Assembly (NCBI GenBank): GCA_035638075.1 | Contig: DASRAU010000036.1 | Span: 124,001 to 188,000, forward strand | Direction: 5' to 3' | Source of the DNA: DASRAU01 sp035638075 | Lineage (GTDB): Bacteria; Acidobacteriota; Polarisedimenticolia; Gp22-AA2 | DNA length: 64,000 nt | Shown: in pieces, positions 7,369 through 15,647 of the stretch | Position numbering within the stretch: the stretch's first letter is position 1 | How the letters are laid out: the number at the start of each line of letters is the position of its first letter | Notes under the pieces: model-generated | Told to the model about the DNA's origin: nothing | Databases searched by the model: none | The model's input: the letters and a program-made list of their open reading frames with translations, nothing else | Program-made: the position numbers and the translations under genes

Positions 7369-8736
7369 TTAGTTCCGGTTCTTGCTCCAGCGATCGTGCG
7401 TGATGCCGAACTTGTGGACCTTGTAGTTCATCACGCGGCTGGAAACGCCCAGCAGCTTGGCCGCTTCCTTCTGCACCCAGTTCGATCTCTTGAGCGCCTC
7501 CAGGATGGCGGTCTTCTCGAGCTGCTCGAGGTTGAGCAGGTCGAGCGCCAGCTGCGGTGTCATGCCGATCGAGTGCTCGCGGTCCATGAGGGTCAGGTCC
7601 TGGGGACGGATGTGCTCGCCTTCGCACATCAGCACGGCGCGCTCGATGGTGTTCTCGAGCTCGCGGACGTTGCCGGGCCAGCGGTACTCCTGGAGCGCTT
7701 TCGTCCCCTCGGCCGTGAAGCCCTTGACGGGGCGGCGCAGCTCGAGGGCGAAGTGGGCCAGGAAGTGCTCGGCCAGCGGGATGATGTCCTCGCGCCGCTC
7801 GCGGAGCGGCGGGATGGCGATGTTGACGACGTTCAGGCGGTAGTAGAGGTCCTCGCGGAAGCGCCCCTCCTTGATCGCCTGCTCGAGGTTGACGTTGGTG
7901 GCGGCGACGATGCGCACGTCCACCTTGATGGTGCGCGAGCCGCCCAGGCGCTCGAACTCCTGGTTCTGGATGGCGCGCAGCACCTTGGCCTGGGTCGAGG
8001 CCGACATGTTGCCGACTTCGTCCAGGAACAGCGTGCCGTCGTTGGCCAGCTCGAAGCGCCCGATGCGCATCTGGTCGGCTCCGGTGAACGCTCCCTTCTC
8101 GTGCCCGAACAGCTCGGACTCGAGCAGGTTGTCCGGCAGCGAGGCGCAGTTCATGCGGACGAACGGGCCGTCACGGCGGGTGGAGTGCGTGTGGATGGTC
8201 TCCGCCACGCGCTCCTTGCCGGTGCCGGTCTCGCCCTGGATCAGGACGGTCGCGTTGCTGGCCGCGACCTTGTCGATGATGCGGAACACCTCGCGCATCA
8301 CGGGCGAGGGTCCCATCATGCTGGGGGCCCCGCCGGTGTCCGCCTGGCGCTCCGCGAACGTCGAGAGGCGCGTCATCATCCGCTGGTGCTCGATGGCGCG
8401 CTGGATCTTCAGCTCGATCGCTTCGAGCGACAGGGTCTTCTGCACGAAGTCGAACGCGCCTGAGCGCATCGCCTCGGCCGCGCCCGCGCCCCCCTCGCCG
8501 GTCACGATGACCATGGTGCCGGCGTTGCTGGCGCGTGCGCGCCGCACGATCTCCAGCCCTTCGCTGCCGCCGACGCGCTGTCCGGCGATGACGAGGTCGA
8601 AGACCTGCTTGTCGATCTTGTCCATGGCTTCCTTGCCGTTCTGGGCGACGTGAACCTTGTATCCACCGCGGCTCATCGCCTGCACCAGCCCGTCCCGGAG
8701 CGCCCGGTCGTCTTCCGCCACAAGGATGTTCTTCAT
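7369..8736 (-). CDS. NtrC-family sigma-54 activator with degenerate receiver
   Basis: A 455-residue protein with three domains. The receiver (1-120) keeps the acidic pocket (AEDD) and the Thr and Lys switch positions, but the phosphoacceptor Asp is replaced: the strand reads FDLVIAGQRV, with Gly at about residue 52. The AAA+ domain (145-380) has Walker A GETGTGKE, the sigma-54-contacting GAFTGA loop, Walker B LFLDEVG and the R-finger region. A C-terminal Fis-type HTH contains EAAKLLGVSSRVMNYKV. It should open sigma-54 promoters; because the usual phosphorylation site is missing, control by phosphorylation is doubtful. ATG 8736 follows GGGGAG. A good sigma-70 promoter lies 59-86 bp upstream. 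Confidence 0.93.
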   Translation of the reverse strand: MKNILVAEDDRALRDGLVQAMSRGGYKVHVAQNGKEAMDKIDKQVFDLVIAGQRVGGSEGLEIVRRARASNAGTMVIVTGEGGAGAAEAMRSGAFDFVQKTLSLEAIELKIQRAIEHQRMMTRLSTFAERQADTGGAPSMMGPSPVMREVFRIIDKVAASNATVLIQGETGTGKERVAETIHTHSTRRDGPFVRMNCASLPDNLLESELFGHEKGAFTGADQMRIGRFELANDGTLFLDEVGNMSASTQAKVLRAIQNQEFERLGGSRTIKVDVRIVAATNVNLEQAIKEGRFREDLYYRLNVVNIAIPPLRERREDIIPLAEHFLAHFALELRRPVKGFTAEGTKALQEYRWPGNVRELENTIERAVLMCEGEHIRPQDLTLMDREHSIGMTPQLALDLLNLEQLEKTAILEALKRSNWVQKEAAKLLGVSSRVMNYKVHKFGITHDRWSKNRN

Positions 8737-8794
8737 GCTCCCCATTTCCTCCGCCGCCGGCGCGTGACAGGGATCTTCCGCGTCACCACGCGCC

Positions 8795-8822
8795 AATATA
8801 AATATCGAAAGCGGCGAGTCAA
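8795..8822 (-). promoter_or_regulatory. Sigma-70 promoter of the ntrC-type gene
   Basis: Minus strand: TTGACT (8822-8817), a 16-nt spacer, then TATATT (8800-8795); each hexamer matches 5 of 6 consensus bases in otherwise GC-rich DNA. Predicted start near 8788, about 50 nt before the ATG. Confidence 0.6.
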
Positions 8823-8913
8823 GGAATCGGAACGGGAAATGCACGGAAAGATCGGCCCCCCGCCGGAGGCGTCGGGCCGTTGACAGGGCGCGGGTGCGCG
8901 GCGTCTCCGGGGG

Positions 8914-9969
8914 CTACGGCCGCGGGGCGATCCGGGCGAGGTGCGGCGCCGCCACCTGCATCAGGGCGGCATTCGTCTTCTGAAGGCCCCGGTAGTTGGG
9001 GTGACCCATGTCCCAGAACTCGTCCTCGGAGAGAGCGTGTGTCAGGTCGACGGTCTCGACCGAACGGGCGCGGCAGATCCGGGTCACCTCGTCGTGGTAG
9101 ACGCCGACCAGCGGCAGCTCGTCGAAGGCGCGACGATGGGGAAGAAAGACGACCGTCACCCCGACACCCTGCGCCTGCAGGTACGCGAGCAGATCGTCGA
9201 ACGCGCGCACCTGCTTCTCCACCGAGGCCTCCGGGAGGTGAGTGTGGGTCCGGACCCAGGCGCTGATCTCCGCCGGATCCTTGATCGCATCCGCAGCTTC
9301 GAGCGGCAGGCCCAGGCCGGTCATGAGGCCCCGGGCGAGCCGGTTGAAGCCCCCGCCGATGAAGCCCGAGCAGTGCGCCCTCTCGGTTCGCAGCCATCGT
9401 CCGAAGCGCGACTGGGACGCTTGGTGAATCCCGCCGTCGGCCGTGTAGGTGTACAACCCGTGCCTGCGCCACAGCGGGCCGAAATACGCCTCCGGTGCCC
9501 AGCTCACCGCGTTCGACCAGGAGACGCCCAGGATGATCCGCGTCTTGTCCCCGCCGGCCTCGAGCAGGTGTTCGTCCTCGATCAGGAAGCGGAGGAACTG
9601 GAGCTCGAAGACGTGGCTGAGGGCCCCGACGCCGTAGTTGCCCACGAAGGGCTGTTCCTCCGCGGGAAGCTCCCAGGTCGCGAGCGCCCACTTGAGATCG
9701 GAGGCCCCGAAGAAGTAGACGCCGCCGTGCGAATAGTCGGCGTTCGGGATCTCGTCGACGAGGAGCCGGTCCTCGAACTCGATGAAGTTTCCCCGGTTGG
9801 GGAAGAACTCCTCGCCGCGCACGAAGCGCGCCAGGTCGCGTGCCTGGATCCGGTCGGCCAGGGGCCGGAAGCGCGAGAGCAGGTCGACGGCGACGGCCGT
9901 TGCGGCGACCGTGGCGACGAGGGAGAGCGCCACGAGAGTCGACGTTGCGGTGCCGCGCGTCGTGTCCAT
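8914..9969 (-). CDS. SGNH-hydrolase-like membrane-anchored protein (AlgJ/AlgX/DltD type)
   Basis: A 351-residue protein with an N-terminal membrane anchor (residues 10-32). An SGNH-like periplasmic domain follows: the block I nucleophile region reads YFFGASDL, and the end carries the Asp-x-x-His dyad in FWDMGHPNYRG. Proteins of this sort transfer or hydrolyse acyl groups on exported glycans and partner MBOAT transporters. The gene is last in a run of acyl carrier protein, MBOAT and small membrane protein genes, which strongly suggests it is the periplasmic acetyl/acyltransferase of this cluster. The acceptor glycan is unknown. Confidence 0.8.
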   Translation of the reverse strand: MDTTRGTATSTLVALSLVATVAATAVAVDLLSRFRPLADRIQARDLARFVRGEEFFPNRGNFIEFEDRLLVDEIPNADYSHGGVYFFGASDLKWALATWELPAEEQPFVGNYGVGALSHVFELQFLRFLIEDEHLLEAGGDKTRIILGVSWSNAVSWAPEAYFGPLWRRHGLYTYTADGGIHQASQSRFGRWLRTERAHCSGFIGGGFNRLARGLMTGLGLPLEAADAIKDPAEISAWVRTHTHLPEASVEKQVRAFDDLLAYLQAQGVGVTVVFLPHRRAFDELPLVGVYHDEVTRICRARSVETVDLTHALSEDEFWDMGHPNYRGLQKTNAALMQVAAPHLARIAPRP

Positions 9970-9970
9970 C

Positions 9971-10102
9971 TCAGAATCTCTGGTAGAGCACGACCGGGCC
10001 TGTGCTCGTGGAGAGCAGCAGGATGGTCGCGACGCAGGCCAGGGCGATCACCGCGAGGAGCAGCACCCGCGGGTGGCGCCGGAGGAAATCGTCCGGGCTC
10101 AC
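9971..10102 (-). CDS. 43-aa single-pass membrane protein (DUF5989-like)
   Basis: A very short gene: GTG at 10102 overlaps the MBOAT stop (GTGA) and the gene ends 1 bp before the SGNH gene starts. The product begins VSPDDFLRRHPRVLLL, has one hydrophobic helix (LLLAVIALACVATILLL) and ends in TGPVVLYQRF. Size, layout and the terminal aromatic motif resemble the small DUF5989-type proteins found beside MBOAT/SGNH genes. I infer an accessory subunit of the acyl-export complex. Confidence 0.7.
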   Translation of the reverse strand: MSPDDFLRRHPRVLLLAVIALACVATILLLSTSTGPVVLYQRF

Positions 10103-11358
10103 CACGCACCGCTCCAGGGCACGAGGGCCGTGCCGACCATCCTGAGGACGGGAACGCACTCGCGCAGATCGGCCGAGAAGAAGATCATCGAGAAGCAGAC
10201 GAAATGACCGGTCGCCACGATGGCGATCCACCGCACCGGGCGGGACTCGAGGTAGCGCCTCAGGCCGGCGCGGCCTCCCCGGCGCACGAGGATCCTCTCC
10301 CAGATTTTCGTGGCCGAGGCGCCGGCGCCGTGCAGGGCGCCGAAGACGGCGTAGTTGGAGGTCGTGCCGTGCCAGATGCCCGCCAGGAGGAAGGCCACGA
10401 AATAACACAGGAAGGCGAGCGAGGCGGCGTGCCGCGGCGTCTTCTCGGCGGCGAGCTTGTACATCGGCATGAACAGGTAATCGCGGATCCAGAAGCCCAG
10501 CGTCCGGTGCCAGCGCGTCCAGAAATCGATCATGTTCCGCGACAGGTACGGGCGATCGAAGTTCTCGGGCAGCCGCTGGCCGAGCAGCGAGGCGCCGCCG
10601 ATGACGATGTCGCAGTAGCCGGAGAAATTGAAGTAGACGTAGGCGGGATAGGCGTAGAACACGACGGCGAACCGGGCGAGGGCGGACAGCCGGCTCGAGA
10701 AGTGCGGGTCTTTTGCGATGTCGAGCAGCTGTCCCCACAGCTTGTCCCGGCCGAACAGCAGGACGGCGCCGAACGCGGCGATCTTGATGACGCCGATCAG
10801 AACCCTCAAATGGGCTTGCAGGACCTCGTGACGATCGGAGACGGCCGGCTCGGGAGCCTTCCAGTATTTCTCGAACTCCTGGTAGCGCTGGATCGGCCCG
10901 GCCAGGAGGGCGAACAGGTTGAGCTGGTAGTTGACGTAGGCCCAGAGCGACGGCCGGGCGATCTGGCCCTGCATGGCGTCGACGGCGAAGTGGATCTGGC
11001 GGAACAGGATGTAGCTCAGCCCGACGATCGAGATGGAATGCGCGGCGGCCTGCCCGAGGCCGAGCCACGCGAGGAAGCTGTACTTCTGGACCACGATGAA
11101 GGAGGCGACGAGGACGGTGAGATACACCGCCAGCGTCGCGCCCCGCGGCCGCGCCTGCAGCAGGAGGCCTGCGAAATACCCTGCGAGCAGGAAGAGGGCC
11201 AGCGCGACCGCCGAGGCGGCATTCGGGATCAGGAGGCCGATGAAGGCGAGGTTGCCGATCGCGAGAACGGCCCGCCGGGGCCAGCCGGGCGGCAGGTGGA
11301 AAAAGAGCGCGGCCGCGATCCAGAGGCAGACGAGGAACTCGAGACTCGCGACCGACAT
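10099..11358 (-). CDS. MBOAT-family O-acyltransferase (AlgI/DltB-like)
   Basis: A 419-residue polytopic membrane protein with around ten hydrophobic segments. It carries the family hallmarks FWTRWHRTLGFWIRDYLF and, near residue 328, the catalytic-His motif GIWHGTTSNYAVFGALHG. Family members pass an acyl group across the inner membrane to a periplasmic SGNH partner. Here the acyl carrier protein is encoded immediately upstream and the SGNH partner two genes downstream, so the donor is probably an acyl-ACP rather than acetyl-CoA alone. It ends in a 4-bp overlap with the 43-aa membrane protein gene. Confidence 0.93.
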   Translation of the reverse strand: MSVASLEFLVCLWIAAALFFHLPPGWPRRAVLAIGNLAFIGLLIPNAASAVALALFLLAGYFAGLLLQARPRGATLAVYLTVLVASFIVVQKYSFLAWLGLGQAAAHSISIVGLSYILFRQIHFAVDAMQGQIARPSLWAYVNYQLNLFALLAGPIQRYQEFEKYWKAPEPAVSDRHEVLQAHLRVLIGVIKIAAFGAVLLFGRDKLWGQLLDIAKDPHFSSRLSALARFAVVFYAYPAYVYFNFSGYCDIVIGGASLLGQRLPENFDRPYLSRNMIDFWTRWHRTLGFWIRDYLFMPMYKLAAEKTPRHAASLAFLCYFVAFLLAGIWHGTTSNYAVFGALHGAGASATKIWERILVRRGGRAGLRRYLESRPVRWIAIVATGHFVCFSMIFFSADLRECVPVLRMVGTALVPWSGAW

Positions 11359-11369
11359 TCAAACGGGGA

Positions 11370-11627
11370 TCAGCGGGGTCCGATCTTGCCGGCCACCAGG
11401 TCCAGGAACGTGCCGATGTTCTGGTCGTCTCCCTTCAGGCCGGAGATCTCGGCGGTCGCGAACTTGATGCCGAAACGCCGCTCGATGGCGACGATGAGAT
11501 TGATGTGCATGAGCGAATCCCAGCCGTCGACGTCCTCCGCGGTCATGGCATCCCGGATCTCGATGCCGGGATCCCCGAAGACATCGCGGAAGACCTCCTG
11601 CATCTCGGTGCGCAGCGTCTCTCTCAT
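11370..11627 (-). CDS. Acyl carrier protein
   Basis: An 85-residue ACP. The phosphopantetheine serine lies in DVDGWDSLMHINLI, helix 2 follows, and the C-terminal helix ends TFLDLVAGKIG. It is not the fatty-acid ACP of a fab cluster but sits between an FkbH-like HAD protein and an MBOAT, a layout typical of dedicated acyl carriers in O-acylation or glyceryl-ACP systems. ATG at 11627 lies 8 bp after the stop of the FkbH gene; ribosome site weak, consistent with coupling. Confidence 0.9.
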   Translation of the reverse strand: MRETLRTEMQEVFRDVFGDPGIEIRDAMTAEDVDGWDSLMHINLIVAIERRFGIKFATAEISGLKGDDQNIGTFLDLVAGKIGPR

Positions 11628-11635
11628 CGCCGGCG

Positions 11636-13591
11636 TCAGGCCTCGGCTCTCGCCACGGAGATGAAGTGACGCCGGGGCTGCCAGTCCTCGGCGATCGGCA
11701 GGTCCCACCGGGTCGAACCCGAGTCGCCGGCGCCGGCGGGCTGGAATCCGAGCCGCGGGTAGTGCTCGCGGACCAGGTCGTTCTTGGGCGTGGGAATGTA
11801 ATCCCCGCGGAGGAAGCGCACGCCCCGCCGTCGCGCCTCTTCGGCCAGGTGGTTGAGGAGCAGGTCCTCGACCGTGCGCTTGAGCACGCGGCAGCTCATC
11901 AGCCACGTGTCGATCTCGATCTTCTCATCCCGGATTCGGGCGAGGAGCACGCTGATGAGCCCGTAGTCCCCGAACCGATCCGCCAGCGTGACGGTGAGGG
12001 TGATCCACGAGTCGTCGCCGGTCATGGCGAGGATCTCGGCGGTCGAGCGGCGCCGGGTCGTCAGGTTGAACTGGTTGGATCGGGCGATCAGCTGGGCGCT
12101 GCGCTCGAGCGTGGCGCCGTCGATCGGGCCCACGCGCGCGGTCATCTGCAGCGACTCGAGGAACTCCTCGACGCTGGCGGCGGACGCCTGGGCCTGCTCG
12201 CGCACCGCCTGCGTGCGGTAGTACTCCGCCCGCTTGAAATCCTCCTTGCCGAGCGACACGAGCTCGAAGTAGCGGTGCCGCTCGATCGCCTGGATGTAGC
12301 CGACCGGGTCGACGGGCAGCTCCGGGACGGCGACCTCGGGCGCGAGCCTCCGGACGAGCGCCCGTTCCACGGGGTTGTCGTCGGCCAGCACCAGCGAGTT
12401 CAGGCCGATGTTGAGGTTCAGGGCGATGGTCCTGAGGTTGGTGGCCTTGTCGGTCCAGTTGGCGACGAAGGTGGCGATGTCGTCGAGACGCAGGATCATC
12501 TCCGGGTGCTTCTCGAAGACCTCCCGGGCGATGTGGTCTTCGTTCTTGCTGCACACGGCCAGGATGACGCCGCGATCCCGCAGGGCCTTGACGTACTTCT
12601 GGAACGCGTGAAAGGCCTCCGATTCCGCGTCGCCCTGCCCGATGCGGATCCCGCCCAGGCCATCGTCGCCGATCACGCCTCCCCACAGCGTGTTGTCCAG
12701 GTCGAGGACCAGGCACTTCCGGCTCAGGCCGGCCTGCGCGGCGAGGATCGCGGCGACGCTGTGGGCGTACTCCATCAGGTATTCGGGGGCGCAGGGCATC
12801 TTCGCGTGATGGAAGAAGCGCTCGTCGTGCCAGGCCCAGCGACCCGCGGAGGCGGCGAGGTGGTCGACGTCGTGAAGGGTCACGAAGGGAGGCGCCTGCT
12901 CGGCGAGCGCCTGGTTGACCTGCGCGATGTAGGAGCCCAGGCCCGCGGGGTGCGTCCGATCGAGGTTCGACAGAGTCCGCCAGGGAGGAAGGTCGAAGGT
13001 GTTCTGGAGGACCTGGCAGCCGAGCCGATCGTGGAGCGTCTGCCAGGCGGCGGAAAGATCGCGCACTTCCAGGCGGACCCGCTCCCGGACGCGGTCGCGG
13101 TCATCGGTGAGCAGGGGAACATGGGCCAGGTCGCGCCAGCCGGTCGCGAGGAACACGACCTTGGGAGAGAAGGCATACAGGCCCGAATCGGCCGCCAGGA
13201 TCTCCTGGCGGAACGTGCCGAAGGCGGGGGTGTAGATCTCGGCGCCGGCGCCGGCGGCCGCCAGGTTGAGGTCGATGAGCGGCGCCAGCTGGTCCAGGGT
13301 GAATCCGCTCAGCACGGCGAGGCGCAGGAGGGGCGTCGTCGCGGGCAGCTCACGCCGGAGCCGCCGGTGGATCTTGAGCAGGGATTGAACCGAGGTGTAG
13401 TCGAGGCCCGGAAGGATCGCTCTCTGCAGCGCGGCCCGGGCGGCCTCCTTCTCCCCGGCGTCGACCGCCTCCCTGAGCGCGCGCACGAGGTCCCGGAGTG
13501 TTTCCCGCCGCGTCTCCTCGGGCGCGGACAGGTAGCGCTCCAGACCGGACTCCAGATCGGCGCTGAGGGTGCTTCCAGAACGCCCTGACAT
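11636..13591 (-). CDS. FkbH-like HAD-IIIC superfamily protein
   Basis: A 651-residue protein of the FkbH type. The first ~280 residues resemble the SGNH-like region of this family (FLATGWRDL, NTFDLPPW). A HAD domain follows, with LDLDNTLWGGVIGDDG near residue 297, the motif II region AVCSKN and LADDNPVER. The C-terminal ~150 residues look like a GNAT-type domain (VTLADRFGDYGLISVLL). FkbH proteins load glyceryl units from 1,3-bisphosphoglycerate onto ACPs; short relatives accompany MBOAT clusters. With the ACP directly downstream it probably charges that carrier. ATG 13591 follows GAGGAG; a promoter candidate is 27-56 bp upstream. Confidence 0.9.
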   Translation of the reverse strand: MSGRSGSTLSADLESGLERYLSAPEETRRETLRDLVRALREAVDAGEKEAARAALQRAILPGLDYTSVQSLLKIHRRLRRELPATTPLLRLAVLSGFTLDQLAPLIDLNLAAAGAGAEIYTPAFGTFRQEILAADSGLYAFSPKVVFLATGWRDLAHVPLLTDDRDRVRERVRLEVRDLSAAWQTLHDRLGCQVLQNTFDLPPWRTLSNLDRTHPAGLGSYIAQVNQALAEQAPPFVTLHDVDHLAASAGRWAWHDERFFHHAKMPCAPEYLMEYAHSVAAILAAQAGLSRKCLVLDLDNTLWGGVIGDDGLGGIRIGQGDAESEAFHAFQKYVKALRDRGVILAVCSKNEDHIAREVFEKHPEMILRLDDIATFVANWTDKATNLRTIALNLNIGLNSLVLADDNPVERALVRRLAPEVAVPELPVDPVGYIQAIERHRYFELVSLGKEDFKRAEYYRTQAVREQAQASAASVEEFLESLQMTARVGPIDGATLERSAQLIARSNQFNLTTRRRSTAEILAMTGDDSWITLTVTLADRFGDYGLISVLLARIRDEKIEIDTWLMSCRVLKRTVEDLLLNHLAEEARRRGVRFLRGDYIPTPKNDLVREHYPRLGFQPAGAGDSGSTRWDLPIAEDWQPRRHFISVARAEA

Positions 13592-13617
13592 GGCTCCTCG
13601 GCTGTGGTGGTGGCCGG

Positions 13618-13647
13618 AGTGTAGCGCAGGCGGAGCCGGCCTTGCAA
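13618..13647 (-). promoter_or_regulatory. Candidate sigma-70 promoter of the FkbH-ACP-MBOAT operon
   Basis: Minus strand: TTGCAA (13647-13642), an 18-nt spacer, TACACT (13623-13618); 4 of 6 matches in each hexamer. Predicted start near 13611, about 20 nt before the ATG. Confidence 0.45.
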
Positions 13648-13718
13648 TCGCGCAAAGCCGCCGGGGACAGCCGTTTGCCGGGAAGGCCTCGCGGGACCGG
13701 GAGCCGGTGCGGGCCGGG

Positions 13719-14957
13719 TCAGTGAGCCGCCGTGACGCGATCCTCGGGAGGTGCTGCGCGGGCCGGCTTGCCTTCGAAGAACGTTTCCCAGGCCGGCATC
13801 TCCATCGCTTCGGCCATCGCGCGGTGGCCCGCCTTGCCGAGGTGGTTGTCCACGGACCCGTAGACGTCGGGGGTGGCGCGCGCGGTGGCGGTGCGCAGGG
13901 CCTCGGTGGCGTCGAACACGGTGAGGCCGCGGAGCGCCATTTCCTGGCCGAGGCGGACGTGGGGTTGATCGAGGTCATAGCTGTTCGGCGGCACCCCGAG
14001 CCCTGCCGCGGTGCGGCGGGCCTCGGCGGGGTCGGCTTCGGACTGCGACGGGATCAGCACGAAGAGGATGGGAATGCCGCGGGTGGTGGCCGCGTCCCCG
14101 ATGTCCTTGAGGATGCCGGCTGTCGTGGCCCATTCGGGATCCGCGACGTTCCTGGACAGCAGAGTGTCGGGGAACGTGTAGGGCGTCATGCTCAGGCGCA
14201 TGAGCAGGTACTTGAGTCGCGTGCGCGCGAAGATGAACAGGTGCGAGCGGACCTCGAGGTAGTCGTTGATCGGATACCCGAGCGCATTGACCCATTCGCG
14301 CAGCCCCAGGCCCCGGGGCCACCGGAACCGGTGGCGCTCGTCCGGCTGCCGGGAGGGAAAAGCCGCCGTGACTTTCGCGATGATGTCGTTCCCGAGGTAG
14401 ACGAAGACCAGCACCCCGTCCGGACGGGACGTGTCGAGGACGCGCCGCAGCTCGATGCGGTACTGGTTCGGATCCCAGCCGGCGACCCCGCTGTTCCAGA
14501 TGCGCACGCGGCGGCCGGATCGCGATGCGAGACGGCTTTCCAGCAGGCGCACCATCGTGTCCTCGTCCTCCACCTGCTCGGCGGCCAGGAAGGAATCCCC
14601 CAGCGCCAGGATGTTCACGTCGGCGTGCCCCTGCAACGCGGCGCCGGTGCGGAAGCCCTGCGCGTCGGTCCGCCAGTGCACGTCCCGCTCGCCGGTGTTC
14701 AGGTGCGTGTCGACGTTGGGCCGGTTCTTCCAGCCGACGCCTTCGGCCGGCATCCAGATATCGGGCCGGATCAGGATGAGCGCCTGCGGAGCCAGGAGCC
14801 TCACCACGGCCTCCGCCAGGAAAAGGGACAGCGTGATCGAGGCGGCCAGCAGCGCCAGGGTGGCGACGAGGGCGGCGGCTCGGTTGCGCGGTGCTCCCCT
14901 CGGGGGCGCCGCGGACGCGGGAGGTCCGGACGGTCTCACCGGATCGCATTCCTTCAA
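13719..14957 (-). CDS. Membrane-anchored SGNH/GDSL hydrolase-like protein
   Basis: A 412-residue protein with a proline/arginine-rich cytoplasmic N-terminus, one membrane helix at about residues 29-55 and a periplasmic SGNH domain. Block I is ILALGDSFLAAEQV, the oxyanion Gly/Asn block is VYLGND, and block V is DNHLGKAGH. It is a second SGNH protein for the O-acylation locus, lying 127 bp upstream of the FkbH gene. The start is uncertain: TTG at 14957 (used) or GTG at 14939, both before the membrane helix. The acyl acceptor is unknown. Confidence 0.85.
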   Translation of the reverse strand: MKECDPVRPSGPPASAAPPRGAPRNRAAALVATLALLAASITLSLFLAEAVVRLLAPQALILIRPDIWMPAEGVGWKNRPNVDTHLNTGERDVHWRTDAQGFRTGAALQGHADVNILALGDSFLAAEQVEDEDTMVRLLESRLASRSGRRVRIWNSGVAGWDPNQYRIELRRVLDTSRPDGVLVFVYLGNDIIAKVTAAFPSRQPDERHRFRWPRGLGLREWVNALGYPINDYLEVRSHLFIFARTRLKYLLMRLSMTPYTFPDTLLSRNVADPEWATTAGILKDIGDAATTRGIPILFVLIPSQSEADPAEARRTAAGLGVPPNSYDLDQPHVRLGQEMALRGLTVFDATEALRTATARATPDVYGSVDNHLGKAGHRAMAEAMEMPAWETFFEGKPARAAPPEDRVTAAH

Positions 14958-15021
14958 TCAATGAACGGACGCGAGGATGATACGCCGCGGGAATCGGGCA
15001 GGCACGCGCGCCGCGGCGCCC

Positions 15022-15576
15022 TTACGGATGGTTCGGCAGAAACACGGAGAGGGCGCGCTCGATCCCGGAGAACACGGCGCGGGCGGCGCGTCCCAGCGGG
15101 CCCGGCCGGATGTCCTTGTCTCCAACCTTGGGGATGAGCGGAGCGAACGGACGCGACACGATCCAGGCGAGGAAGTAGAAGCGGGACAGCACGTCCGACC
15201 CGAGAGGCTCGACGCGGCCGATGGTGCGCCGCGACGACGGCGCCTCGATCGCGAAGGCCCGTCCCAGCACCGCCTCCGGCGCGATGCGCTCGCGCACGCG
15301 GTTGTAGTCGCCGCGGAAGACCAGCATCGTCCCCTGCGGTCCTTTCTCGACCCAGACGAGACGGTGGATGACGAGGTGGTGCTCGCCGCGGAAGACGGCG
15401 ATCTCCCCGGGACGCAGGTCCTCGCCGCGGGCCGGTTGCACGTGCACGCGCCACCCCATCTGCAGAGTCGGGTGCATGCTCGTTCCCGACACCAGCACCT
15501 GCCCCGAGCCGGATTTCTTCAGCGCCTCGGCCAGGAGCTCGGCGGTGACGGGCTGGTCGCTGAGGTTCAATCGCAC
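15022..15576 (-). CDS. S24/S26-like peptidase (signal peptidase-type fold)
   Basis: A 184-residue protein. The nucleophile motif GTSMHPTLQMG is near residue 33 and the second conserved block is HHLVIHRLVWV, where SipW/archaeal-type signal peptidases have His in place of the catalytic Lys. The fold continues through MLVFRGDYNRVRE. No N-terminal membrane helix precedes the serine, but hydrophobic stretches occur near residue 140. It may be a maturation protease rather than the housekeeping signal peptidase. ATG 15576; separated from yvcK by a hairpin. Confidence 0.75.
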   Translation of the reverse strand: MRLNLSDQPVTAELLAEALKKSGSGQVLVSGTSMHPTLQMGWRVHVQPARGEDLRPGEIAVFRGEHHLVIHRLVWVEKGPQGTMLVFRGDYNRVRERIAPEAVLGRAFAIEAPSSRRTIGRVEPLGSDVLSRFYFLAWIVSRPFAPLIPKVGDKDIRPGPLGRAARAVFSGIERALSVFLPNHP

Positions 15577-15589
15577 GGGATCATGATGT

Positions 15590-15612
15590 CACGCCGGCGC
15601 CCGCCCGGCGTG
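15590..15612 (-). terminator. Hairpin after yvcK
   Basis: Perfect 8-bp arms (15590-15597 with 15605-15612, 7-nt loop) between the yvcK stop at 15648 and the S26-like gene start at 15576. Possible terminator or read-through attenuator; no T-tract. Confidence 0.45.
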
Positions 15613-15647
15613 CGGTCAGGCCGCGCCGCCCATCCAGAGCGGGCCGC

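Noticed and set aside
5612..7627. 671-codon frame suggesting a fused hydrolase protein
   Set aside because: The conserved alpha/beta hydrolase starts at ATG 6223, exactly overlapping the upstream stop; the extension is antisense-like sequence over the cyclodeaminase gene.
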